NCBI GenBank assembly: GCA_963169105.1
Contig: OY720633.1
Coordinates: forward strand, 37,588,795-37,652,794
Length of the DNA: 64,000 nucleotides
Direction of reading: 5' to 3'
From: Ceriagrion tenellum
Lineage: Eukaryota; Arthropoda; Insecta; Odonata; Coenagrionidae
This document shows, in pieces, positions 33,698-45,540 of this stretch (positions are counted from its first letter, which is position 1; each line of letters begins with the position of its first letter). Both the position numbers and the translations under genes were made by a program. Under the pieces are notes generated by a model. That model saw nothing but the letters and a program-made list of their open reading frames with translations, was not told the DNA's origin and made no database searches.

Positions 33698-35449
33698 CAA
33701 ATCACCATTGTTTTCTGGTGTGTTGAGATGAGAGGATATTCTGCTTGGTGCTTATTATGGCGACCACAGAGTTTATATTGGTGAGTAATAAACTATATTT
33801 TTAGTACTTATTATTCCAAATATTAAACCTATTGTCACTGAGGTATTGCTTTTCAAATGCATAACAATGAAATATTTATTATTACGAGTATTATCGATTA
33901 TCTCGTATACTCTCTGAGGAATCTTTTGTTTAATATTCTTCATTTTCTACGTCGCTGATACATATTTTATACTGTTGTTTTGAATATACCATTTCATTTT
34001 TTAGATTTTCCGGCTAGACTTACAATTTGAGTGGCATCATCTTGTGTTTGGGGGCTTATATTTCATATTCTCGTTCTTCTCCCTATACTATATTGAATCC
34101 GGTAGATTAACAGCAATGTGTTGAAATTGATTCAAGTGGTTTATTTTATTAATACTCAATTACGGACCCTTTTGGACCACACCAAGCACACACTTAGAGG
34201 AATTTTGGTATTTTTACCTTTCCTTGCGCCCTTGTCCCTTTCATTATTTGCGAATGGCTTTCTAAATCTAGTTGATATGTATACATGGTTTCATCGAATA
34301 TCGCTGGAGAGTGCACCGCATTCAGAAAGTAAATAGATGGAAAACTGCGGTTACTATTTCCAGCAATCTACCATGGATTACACAATTTTCTTTGAAATAC
34401 GAAAATGATGTCCAAATTAACAAAGTGATAATCCACTTCAAATCTAGAGGAGATAAAGAAAAGAGACAATTGAGTAAATTGAAGGCTGGTATGCTTTAGT
34501 GTTTTTGTTTCCAGAAATCGGTTTATTGTAGCCCATTAATGTATGTTGATATCTTCCAATCTTTTCGCTACGCCATGGAAGCAGCAGTAATCAACCTCAA
34601 GGTTCTTTTGATGTGTGAGAATAGAAATGGCCTCTTGTCGGGCTAAAGCCATTAAAATTAGCGCATAGTAATTCATGGTTATTTCATCCGTACATTTTGT
34701 AGGTTCTGACTAAGGGAATCCAGAGAAAAAACTCCTGTTTTATACATTTAGTTAGTTTCTCCCGGAATATTTTCTGAGTGAAGTGTCCTCTCGTTAGGAA
34801 GTCGAGCGCCGACGTTCCGATTGTTTTTTCCACTATCGTTTAAAGGGTGAAATAATGTTCTGGCCCTGGAGATGATGTTTGGTTCACCGAGCCATATAAA
34901 CGTCAATGGTCATCATAAACTGGTTGCAGTCTCGAAATTATTTACTCAAGCAATTACTTTTGAGATGGTTCCTTATAGATGCGCTACTTAAATGTATGTA
35001 AGTTGTCTCTCAATACCTCGAGTATCAAGAAAATATGTATATCAATTTTAAATGTTCAAAAGTAACTCTTGGCTATACACATCATCTCTTCCTTTCTAAT
35101 ATTTTCTAATTATAATAATAAGTACATTAATACATTAAATATTAATTTATTAAATTGTAATATGTATCAGTTAGATAGTATTATTTATTTTATTGTATTG
35201 TATTGTATTTATAGTATTATATTGAAGTAAATATGTGTAAAACTTTTGAAACAGCTAAGGCTTAATATTTTGTTTCATGACCCAGTGACCACTTAGAAAG
35301 GTAGTGTGACGGAGACTTTTTCATAGAACAACGTATGGAATTATGTGATAACTGATTTTAATGACAGTTTAAGATATTTATACAGCAAAATATCTATGAA
35401 AGACCATTTAAAGATAACAAGTTTTAAGAATATTTCCTATGGTACCAAC
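33698..35449. other. Intron 2 of gene 1 (remainder)
   Basis: AT-rich intron DNA. 33.95-34.05 kb resembles unit 0 at 4.26-4.40 kb. It contains a short TATTG pentanucleotide run near 35,190-35,210. No nested gene seen. Confidence 0.5.
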
Positions 35450-35501
35450 CTCCAAAAGCGTTGGTTACTGCTGCAATCAGCACCACAGCCACTAAAAGTA
35501 C
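35450..35501 (-). CDS. Gene 1 exon 2, signal-peptide microexon
   Basis: 52 nt between ...TATTCCTCAG and GTTGGT. The sequence differs from gene 2 exon 2 (57790-57841) at only five positions, two of them silent. It encodes VLLVAVVLIAAVTNAFG plus the first base of a Gly codon (phase 1). Confidence 0.88.
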
Positions 35502-37802
35502 CTGAGGAATACATGAAAATTCATTATGTTTTTCCAAATGATCAATAGTGATGATGTGAAACGATAATTTTAACACACTGTAAAAAGAGCTTAAAATTGA
35601 ATCCGTAATACATTCTGAACCAAGTCAATATTTCTTAAACTAGATCCAAAAATAATATCACTCGAAAAAATCATAAGTTTTAGAAACAAAATTCTTTGGA
35701 AGAGTAAAATGAATGGAGAAATATTGGATGCATATCTTTGTTTGTGCCATTATTTGAAACAAACTTTGGGAAGGTTTTGGGGTGGGTTCAGATGCATTTA
35801 GCTTGTGGAATCGCCTAAAATGAAATGAAACCAAACTCTAAGTTGAGACCACAATAGCATTTTTATCGTTTACTGTATAAAAACTCCAAAATTGAGCAAA
35901 TATTCTGATACATACCCACAATGAGAGAGTGATGTGGTATGACCTGCTGGATTTCATGGAGATTTTATCTTTTAACTCTTTATTTTGAACTTTATTTTTT
36001 ATTATCAATCGTAAAAAAACATCCCAGTATTTTGATTAACACAAAAGCTAAGGCATTTGAAAAAACTCAGACATGAATTTCAGTCATTAGTAGAAAGCTG
36101 GTAGACTTCAAAATTATATCACTGAGCCCCAAACATCATTATAAGTCTTACTAAATCTTATATTTTTATTTGTTAACGTTTATTTTTCCCTTCAAGTTAG
36201 CAAAAAATATTTTCAGCGCGACCGCTAAATATTTCCTAATTTCTTTGCCATTACGTGGCGAATGGATTGATAAATTACTAACAACCTCGGATTAAAATAG
36301 ACTCGGAAGTCTAATCTAAGAAGTGAGAAAGGAGGAAATTCAAAATAAATTTCAGAGTAAGATTGGGAAAGAAAATGAGTCATGATGACTGGCTGATTGT
36401 ATTTTTAGAAAATCCATCTAATTTTCCCATTTTTCTTAAGGATGTTATTTAAAAATCAGTTTTTCTTGGCACAAGTAATTTGTACTCCAAAGGAGCAACC
36501 TATACTCACATTTTCTGTGTAATTTTTCGGCTTTTACCTGGTTAGAAGGACTACAGTTATGAATTTCTTTTAAGGAATTTAATTACATTGAACGTATCTT
36601 GTTTTGTTGCTTGCTGTTGTATGCTTGTTTTCGATGCAATATCGCATTTTTAATTTCGGCCCATATTTGCTTTGGTCCTAGATCGAGGATATTTTCTTTG
36701 GTCCTTGATTGAGGAGGATGAGGATTGAGATCATCCAAACGGGATTGTATATAAGGTTTTATCGATCAAAAGGAAGAATGAGTTTGCATATTAAATGGTT
36801 TTTTGACTATATGAGTAGTAAGATAAGGTATTTTGTGCTATTTAGGCGAAGGGAATACGTTGTTAAAGGATGGATTACCCGAGGAATGGAGGATGGATGA
36901 AAAAACCGGCATTTACGAACTGCACTAAGGAAACAACGGTTTTACAACCATTCCGACGGGAGGAGTACTTTTGATGAATTTATATTTCGTAGACATTAAG
37001 TAGGGATCTGGATTCTAGGGACAACATTCTTCAGCTCTACCAGGATCCAAACCTAGGCTCTCAAGATGGGAGCCGTTCTTCTATCTACAATCTCATCTCC
37101 ACTCTCTTCATGCGGAATTTCTTCATCCAATCTTGGAAAAATAATTGATGTTTGACCGACTTCCATGCATTGTTTAGCTTCATGAATTCTTCTAGTGTAC
37201 TAATAAACACGGCTAGATGATGTAAATACATTTTTAAAATCTCTTCACTTATTTTCTTTGGCAGTAAAGAGCGGGTCCTCTGAATGAGGTGGTATTTGTG
37301 ATCATATTGCAAGCTAGGCGAAATAAATACGTGTTTTGCTCTCCTGGCGCTTAAACGAGGAGCAAGGAGGCTAATTTTTTCCGTATACGCCGATCATATC
37401 GGAAGAAAAAAGATCATAAGATTTGTTTTGAGCAATGCTAATTCTAGGGAGCGTCACTTTAAACTGTAAAAAGATCTTAAAAATTACTGGCACATATGTC
37501 ATGCAATGAATCATTTGCTTTGGATCCGGATGAATGAAACTTAAATAGAAATTTTGAAACTTTTATAGCCTAGGAGGATCCCCTACGTTTCCCCTGGCAG
37601 ATCACCGTGTTGACAGCGTCGTTTTCTCCCCAGAACTGCACGTTGCACTTCCCACTCACTGCAGATAACACTCTCTTTATCCCCTTTTCAATCCCTGAGA
37701 ACATTTTCAAAATCCTTTTGAGTTTATAAGTTTTTCATCAAAATATTTCGAATCATATCCGCCCCCCTTAAACGGCTTATAAAATTTTAAGTTTACACTT
37801 AC
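35502..37802. other. Intron 1 of gene 1
   Basis: 2,301 bp. 36.60-36.90 kb aligns with intron 1 of gene 2 at 60.42-60.68 kb, sharing 'gatgcaatatcgcat' and 'ttacccgaggaatggagga' / 'ttgcccgaggaatggagga'. The open frame at 36,709-36,900 lies in this repeat and is not conserved as protein. Confidence 0.6.
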
Positions 37803-37977
37803 CTTCATTGCTGATTACTCTTCTTTGGAGACTCCACTTAGAATTGAATTGAGAATAGAATCCTCAGACTACTCGCACTAGGATGCCACGGCCCTGCTGC
37901 CTCGCAATGATATCTCTTTCTCGAAGAAGTTCCTTTTCCTGAGGTCCTCTTCCGAGAGCTGTCTTCGAAGCTTACTT
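37803..37977 (-). CDS. Gene 1 exon 1 (5' UTR plus ATG AAG)
   Basis: The start codon at 37808-37806 and one Lys codon are followed by donor GTAAGTG. The 5' UTR runs to an estimated start near 37,977, about 30 bp below the TATA box. An intron after the second codon of a secreted protein is common in arthropods. Confidence 0.75.
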
Positions 37978-38000
37978 GTACCATCACTGCAAGCGGCACC

Positions 38001-38008
38001 CTTTTATA
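38001..38008 (-). promoter_or_regulatory. TATA box of gene 1 (TATAAAAG)
   Basis: Minus strand GGAATATAAAAGGG. Gene 2 has GGAATATAAAGGCG at the matching place (61,862-61,869), and the flanks ('ccatttggaatataaa', 'gcttgcagtga') are conserved between the two. Confidence 0.75.
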
Positions 38009-39010
38009 TTCCAAATGGTTCACATCTTTCACCACCCTTCTCTAATCACCTTCATCTACCATTCCCTCCTCTTCTACATCCTGCCCACTCTTTTCTTCAA
38101 TCTTCGACAATCCCCAAACCCTTGGCATGCGGAGAATTCTCCCAATCTTCTGAAATAGTGAGTGTTGTAAGAGTGTCTTTTTGTCTGCGGTACCCTTCGT
38201 CATCCTTACAACTCCTACCGATTCGCTGAACCCCTCTGCAAATCAAATGGTGTCCTCCATCTGTCACACCACGTCGATTCATCTCATCCAACCTTGCAGA
38301 ACAGTGAGGGTGTGGGTGCAAATGGCCGTAGGGTGATAGTGTGAGGAGACAGGATGGTTATATATTCACGGATCCTTCATGAGCGCAATGTAAAGAGGCC
38401 GGATCGTTAAATGACACTTCTCAGGGTTAAAAATCTGTTGCCGAAGGTTGACGCGCACCAGGAAATTAATATATTAAACATTCTAAATAACGCATTGTCT
38501 ATCGCATTTTTACCCGATGGCGGTCGTTATTTGAAGAAAAATGAGAAAAATAATTTCTGCTGCTCGCTCATTCAAGACTAAAGTCTTTGCTAAAAACATG
38601 CGTAAGCTATTATCAGTCATAAATCCCTTGAAAATACTTTCCAATCGTTTAAGCACCATGTATAAAAAATAAGCACTTTTGATTTGCATGAATAATGAGG
38701 TTGTTTTTCCTGTTTGTTTTAATTGTATTCTCGAGCCAGCTTCCTTGTAGTGTGGCAGACCTTGTATGTGCAATTTTTGTCGCTCATTTTTCAGAGCTTT
38801 CTCAAACATACCTCTTTCGGCCCTTCCTGCTGATTTTTATTCTCAAAGACACAATACCTCATAATCCTCCGTATACCCTCTCATCATTCCGCTTGCGCCA
38901 ATGGGAATGCACCCGCTCCATGGGATACTAGTTGCGAAGTCCATACCGGACTAGACAGAAGTGCAGTGAACCCGTCAGGTTCAAAATGAGGCTGGAAGTT
39001 TAATGGTGCC
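38009..39010 (-). promoter_or_regulatory. Conserved upstream region of gene 1
   Basis: About 38,009-38,480 matches 61,870-62,400 and 38,690-39,010 matches 63,500-63,800, including 'tttttgtctgcggtaccc', 'acccctctgcaaa' and 'gcagtgaacc'. Nothing here is coding: the frames on the two strands are not conserved. It is the upstream part of the duplicated unit and probably holds shared regulatory DNA. Confidence 0.5.
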
Positions 39011-39779
39011 TGAAAGCGAAATTATGCTTTTCTTGGTATTATTGTCTAATCCATTGATCACATGACCCCTTTTCTCCAACAAATTATGGAATAGGGTCGA
39101 CAAAAATATTTCTGTACATATCCACTCTTTAAGTACAGCCACCTAATTTGAGGTAAAGTTGGTAGAAATAATAATTAAGAAGTAGATCCCTATCAGTTTA
39201 TATTTAATGATCTAAATCAATCCTATTTAGAATCGTAGTCACGTATTGACACGTCAATTACTAAATTTACCTTACTCAATTGGCCTCCATATGGTAATAT
39301 ATATTCCATTACTAAACCATTTGTTTCGGAATTTTAGGGAGTTAACTAGATAAATGATATTTTAATGGAGATTAACTACATTTCACGGGATATTCTCAAT
39401 ATTTCGACTCTCTACTTCTTTTCACATTGAAAAGACGATGTTCTAGCATCTCATTGAGACTCTCGGCCCATATTTAGAGTAGGAACCTCTCACTTATATT
39501 TATTTTGAATCAATAATATTAATAATCAATGTATTTCTTAAGAAAGCACTGCTGTCGGCATATTCATGCTGTTTTAATGCTTCTGTTACTTATGTGCTTT
39601 CAGCAATTAAGAACTGCGATATTCCAAGCAACATCATTTGAATCAATGTACCTGCGCCTTGTAAAAAGTTACCTGTACAATTTTACAAATCTCTAATAAA
39701 TATTATCTTACTTTTTAAACAAACCAAGAAAGGATGTTCAGTTGAGGATACCTTATGGTCAAAATAAATGAATTGAAAC
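39011..39779. other. Intergenic DNA between unit 1 and block C
   Basis: AT-rich. No gene, RNA or transposon end recognised. Confidence 0.4.
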
Positions 39780-41214
39780 AACTTCATTGCCCCTTGATGA
39801 TGCCTCCGTTGGCTCTTTTTAACATTTTTCCATGGTCTTCAATAACTTATCTCATGAAACTGTTATCAACAGCGTCAACGATATTAAAACGCTATTAATG
39901 TGTTTAGGTAGATTATGCTTTATTCCTGTGGTCAGTTACGTGTTTTATTCTCAGGTATTAGAATATTTTACTTTTTCCCTGGTTATTTTTCACCTTTCAA
40001 AAGAGTTAGTCTGCGATCTTTTGCCTGTGATTCCAATTTTGACTTTTTTTATCAGTTAGTAAAGTATTAAAAATAACCGACATATTACGTTAAATTTGAT
40101 GTTTGCAGTGTGTGACAGTTTTAGCAGGAAATACAATGAAATAAATATAAGATAACAGTAATTATAACGGCTAAAACAGAAGATATCTCATTGAAACAGG
40201 GAGTTCGGCCTACTTCTTGATCAGAAGTGGATGATGTTAATGGAATAGGGTTCAGAAAGATCATATGGGGGATGTGTAGACTAAATGCATTCGAAAAATT
40301 TAGGAAAAAGAAAGAAATTAATGAAGAGCTGGTCTCATTCTCTTTAATTTTCAACAAATAATTATATGACGACGCATATATAGCACGACGCCAGGCAACG
40401 AATTTTGAAGTAACATGGCAGAAAAGTAATTGGTCAAGTTTAATTACAACAATTTTTATCTTCTCCAGTTTATTATATATTATTCAAAGGCCGAGATTTG
40501 GAGCATGATTTGCCATCATCCAATACACTATTTGCGCATTTTCAGAATGAGGCGTTTTATCATGACGTTCAAATCGTTCAAACACGTACAACGATTTAAT
40601 AAAAATATTGGTATTTAACTGTTTAAAGACCATGGAGCAATATTGCGGGATTCATGTGGAAGGTTCTGGTCAAGGCAAAAGAATTTTCCTCCTCAAAATT
40701 CCGCCCTAACAACCTCTTGCAACCAGGCAATGGCGTGAAAATTTCCTCCGGGGCCTTCGACTTGGGCTCATTCATTAAGCTCAATATTTCCTCAAGCCCA
40801 TAACCCCTCCACCATGACCCCTTGTCCCTTCTCTTGACCTCTTTCTCAGGGAGAACTGGTATCCCTTTCACCTTGAGAATACTTGCTGTTAATACTTAAC
40901 TTTTAGTGAATCATATCAAGCATGTACAATTCAATTCCTTAGATTATTAAACCCATTTTTCTTCTTTCTGTGAACGAATATTTTTGTTCTCTCGTCGCTA
41001 GAGTTTAATCAAATTCTATGACTTAAGTCCTCGGTTTTCAAGAGTATTTTCTTATTTTGGTTAGTTTCAATGAGGTGCTTTAAACAAATTTCAAAAATTA
41101 CCTGAGTATGGGTTTACATTTCTCTCTTTCGACCTTTTCATCTGCAAAATTTGATCACCCTTATACGAAGTGTTTGAACAAATCCAGAAGATTTAATAAC
41201 AAGAGCACTCTCAG

Positions 41215-41274
41215 TATAAAAATAACAGCCCAGATTCCCATTTACTCCTTATTTGTTTCTGCCAAATGACGTTC
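41215..41274 (+). promoter_or_regulatory. Conserved TATA plus TGACGT module, block C
   Basis: TATAAAAA at 41215-41222 and TGACGTTC at 41267-41274; third copy of the module at 14705 and 25856. The octamer is imperfect here. Confidence 0.28.
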
Positions 41275-41899
41275 CACATACTGTAGCAACGGTTCAAAGG
41301 AACAGGTTAGCTGTTTTTAGAACCCTTTAGGCCCTTTTCATTTTCATTGTAGGCACTGAAAGCCCTATCACCCCATTATTATCAAATGTTTTCAGCATAT
41401 CACAAAAATCCAAGGGAAACAACTTAAGTGTTCAACAATCGCCTCTGTGGCCATGTGCTCCACATTAAATTCTAGATTTTCTCTCTCCGTTATGGAGCGA
41501 GTTCTTCTTTTCCCCCAATGCCTGCGTTCCACACGCTTTCTTGCTCTCCATGCCAGAAAAGATTTCGACCCTTTCTCTTCTTAACGGTTAGTGAAGAGAC
41601 TCCTTCAGTAGATGTCAAGCCGAGTGACAAGGATTTTAAGACATTTACTGTGTTTTTATTTGCGATTTTATTCCTAAGGAGTAAATATGTGAAAATAGTA
41701 GACTATTGTTTGGAATATGCTGGTTATTTCAGAGAAAAAAGCATAGCAATTATTACGTTGATTCCATAAATCAGGCCACTATTTTTAATCAAGGAGACAA
41801 TTAAAAGTTTTTCTAGTCCGTGGCTTTATTAGATATCCTATATTAGTTACTTTGACTTGTTTCTTCATTTTTAAACTGTTTTTTTAACAAATTATAACC

Positions 41900-44280
41900 G
41901 AAGTTACATAAGATTAAATCAGACGAAGTGCAAAACTTAAATGGTGCGTAATTTAAATGTAATTTTAGCGGGAATCCATTGTAAAAATCTCATTATTATT
42001 GGAAATAATAAGTCGGCATTAAAATTTTTAATGACATTAGAGTTATATCTCAGAATAAACCACGCTGTGAAATGCGAAGGTTTGGGAATAATGACTTCCT
42101 ATACTGTCGAATGACAATTTCTTAAGGCTAATTGCCATTCATCCGTGGGTATGGTGCTACTGTCATGTTGGTCATGTCATGTTGTCATGTTGGTCCCTTT
42201 GGCTGTTAAAGTAATCATATCAAAGCAATCGATTAATCTACATGGATACTTCTGATCTTTGCATTTCTACAGATTATCTAAGCTCATATTGAAGTAATTG
42301 TAATGTTTAACGTTATGATTGTTTAAATGTCTCATTTCTGCTTCAGTTACGATTGTTCAAAGACTTGCCTGGAAACGAAGTGGTAGGAAATTTTGTCCTA
42401 CTTGGTTACAATTATGTAAATAGCGAACCCTGACAATGCGTTTTTCGAGGTATATTTTCGCTCAAGTTTTTCCCCGAACCTTCCTGCAACTATTTCCTGT
42501 TTCCATTGGATCTAGTAATTAAAAGCATTGTTTTGTCATCGCTAGATGGAGAGTGAATTTTACATAATAGTTAAGGATCTGTTCAAAAATGAAAATCAAA
42601 CGAGTGTGCACATGGATACAACTGCTCTGTTTCAACCGCTGCGGTTTAAATTTTTCTAATCTAGCCGGGATACTGACATAGTAGCTAAGGGGTTACTAAG
42701 AAACCTGAACCAAGCTACGACCTCGCGAAACATTTTAACTTTACTTTTGTGCTTTATGGATTATCTGAGTCGGGTGAAATCCTTGTATAAATTAATCCAG
42801 AAGTATTGGCTTGTAGAAGTTTGATCACATGTTTTAAATTGCCTATAACAGATAAAAAACACAGCAGAATCTAATAATGAATAACTACGTTGTAAATTAA
42901 CGTAATGTAGTTAGGATTTAATCCGTATGTTACGATGACAATGAATTTTTAGGGGTCAATTCCAGTTAATCAGCAATTCATACTCTGATGTCGTGCTAAT
43001 ACTGAATACGGAATAAAGTCACCGTAATAATATTTTTTAGTCACATGGAGGATAAGAGCTATCATTTTGGATGAGTTAAAATGTGCACTTGGATATCAAG
43101 CTAAGCTAACAAAAGAAATTAGCTTGCGCAAATCATTGTATCTGTCATGAAGCTTAGCAAAATATTTTTGTCCGTTCCTTTAATACATCAAATACACGGT
43201 ATCCATATCAATAATTTTGTTCAGTTAGTGCTATAACCATCAATGTTGTGATTTGTTCTTAACACTCCATTTTTTTAAAAAAGTATAAGAAAAAATGGTA
43301 AACCGATACAGCTCTATATCAAAGCGTACTTCCTTTCTCGTATTTGTTTTAAATATTCAATTTTATCTTCGAAATTTTTAAAACTACTCTCCGTTACTAC
43401 TGAAAATATCGCTTTAAATGTTTTCAACTCCACGAAATCCCATGCAATACTCTCCCACTAAGTAGTATTAAAACATTTTCAATAACGTAATAATAGAACG
43501 CAAAAATAAACAACAGAATTGTGGTGATTTGGCGTCCAAGCTCAAATCATTGGTCAAATGAAGGTTGTTGGAATTCATCACTCCATATACGAGCGTAAAT
43601 GACATTTTTAAGCTTTTATTTTATCTGCAAACTTTTTTGATAGGCTAAGCACCGTTCGACGAAATCTTTTTCTAATGTGTCGATAATTTCAAGATTCAAA
43701 AAATTCTAATAAGGTAAAGATTTAACTAAGTGTTATGATTTGGCGAAGAAGTAGGGTAAGGTCCATTTAAAAATAAATAGGAAAAAAAAGTAAAATTGTC
43801 GCTGGGAATGTAAAAAATTACTACATGTAGGCAAACTACGGGTAAACTCTCCAATGGCAGAAATAAGTCACTTTCTAAGACCATCGGAAGGTATCAGAAG
43901 ACAATGTAACTGAAGTAATTACAATCTATGGAATTTTATTAAATGCTAACTTCAAAATGGAATAGTAAATTAAAATTTGATATTACACTAAGTGATAGAC
44001 TGTTAATAAAAGGCTTAAAAAAGGCTTTTCTCTTTCATTGTCTATGTCCAGATCAGATCAGATGCATGAAAATGCAGGAGACATTTTGAACGATGACCGT
44101 TTTCATAGGGCCCGACATGCATTTAAATTTAATTCGGGTTTGTTATCGAATAGCATCCAAGTTCAAGAGGCAATTCGTAGACTCTCATTCCTCTGAACGG
44201 AAGGGGAGAGACGACGCTCCATGTGCCGGTAACTTTGGAAGTGTTTAGGGTCCTTGGGGCACGAGTTACCGATACCTTAA
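41900..44280. other. AT-rich intergenic DNA
   Basis: Nothing gene-like on either strand. A short imperfect repeat of GTCATGTTG lies near 42,165-42,200. Confidence 0.4.
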
Positions 44281-44284
44281 GGTG

Positions 44285-44815
44285 ACGAAGCTATAACACG
44301 CTAATTAAATCTCCACAATGATTATTTTTCGAGTTGGGAAACAGAACCTTTCTCACTTCTGATAAACAAGTGCCACCCGAACGGCCATTGTAGACTAAAA
44401 TGATGTTGTAGGTTTCCACAATATCACCCCTGAGACATTTTCTGGCGTCCAATTTGATCTCTTAAGTTGATATATTTGTTTTAATTTTAATTAACCAAGA
44501 TATTTACAGGGATTTACTCGTTGCGATAAGAATTCAAATGATTTGCATTAAAATACTCTACTTCGCCTAAAGTGTTACACGTGGACTGAAGTGTCATTAC
44601 AAATGAACACGAAATATTTTGAAAATATAACGTGCGCTTTTCTTCCCAATGAACCATTCGATCTCAACTCTTAAATTTATATAATCGTATTCATTGACTC
44701 TTATTTCTAATAAAAGCTTAATTTTTGTAATAAACGATAAAATCTGTAACTTTATGGAGTCTTTTCTCGAAAGGATTTGGAAACTTTTAGGCGACTGTTT
44801 TCATTCGCCTAAAAT
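44285..44815 (+). repeat. Tandem duplication, copy 1
   Basis: About 0.5 kb similar to 45,045-45,540. Shared words are 'cctgagac', 'ttgcgataa.aatt.aaatgattt', 'taataaaagctta' and 'ggagtcttttct'. Clearly diverged, noncoding. Confidence 0.7.
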
Positions 44816-45044
44816 TGCCATCAACTAAATACCTCTTTTTTTAATTGAAGAGCGAAAATGACGAAGAAATACCATTGGCTGAGGAAGTTGTGACGTGTTT
44901 TGATCGGACACGACAAGCAAAACCTCGTCGAGGGGTGGCTGTACTGTTTCATGAGTCGCCCTCGATTTTTGAGTGAGGGTCGTCAGATCGCGTTCGGCGG
45001 GATCGCAAGGAAATCGTGCAGCGTTACAAGGCCTTACACTTTAA

Positions 45045-45540
45045 TTAACACTCAACTAAGATCATTTTTAGAGTTATAAAACCGAACTTTTCTAAATTCT
45101 GAAAAGTGAAAAGTAAAATAATGTGATATAAAATCAGGCGTATTATTTTATTGTAACTGATTTATTTTTCAATACACACACGTTTCCACAAAGTGAAACC
45201 TGAGACTTCACTGGCGTACAATCAGATGTCTTAAGTTTTTACTAAAGGGATTTAACAGTTGCGATAACAATTAAAATGATTTACATTAAATATACTCTAA
45301 CTTCCCTAAAGTGTTGCTCATGAACCGGAATGCTATTCCAAATGAATACGAAATATTATGAAAATATGCCGGAGACTTTTCTTCCCAAAGAGCCTCAAAA
45401 TCTCAAATATATATTCCAGTTAATCGTATCCATAAACAATCATTTATAATAAAAGCTTATATTTGCAGCAAACAAAATATTTGTTATTTTTGGAGTCTTT
45501 TCTTCAAAATATAATTGACTTCTAAGGTGACTATTTTCTT
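45045..45540 (+). repeat. Tandem duplication, copy 2
   Basis: Second copy of 44,285-44,815, same orientation, separated by about 230 bp that includes a GC-richer patch at 44.93-45.03 kb. No gene seen. Confidence 0.7.

Larger units (their letters stand above)
32966..37808 (-). pseudogene. Secreted glycine-rich protein gene 1, three exons, one nonsense codon
   Basis: Paralogue of the gene at 52.8-61.7 kb, with the same architecture. Exon 1 codes only Met-Lys (37808-37803), followed by a canonical GTAAGTG donor. Exon 2 (35501-35450, 52 nt) codes a hydrophobic signal core, VLLVAVVLIAAVTNAFG. Exon 3 starts at 33312 after TTACATTAG and codes Gly-rich repeats with Trp, Tyr and Lys. Splice phases join without shift. 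At 33211-33209 a TAG replaces the TAC (Tyr) of gene 2, cutting the product to about 53 residues, yet the frame beyond stays open for 80 codons with the same Gly pattern to TAA at 32968-32966. Either a very young pseudogene or an assembly/sequencing error. TATA box intact at 38,001-38,008. Confidence 0.8.
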
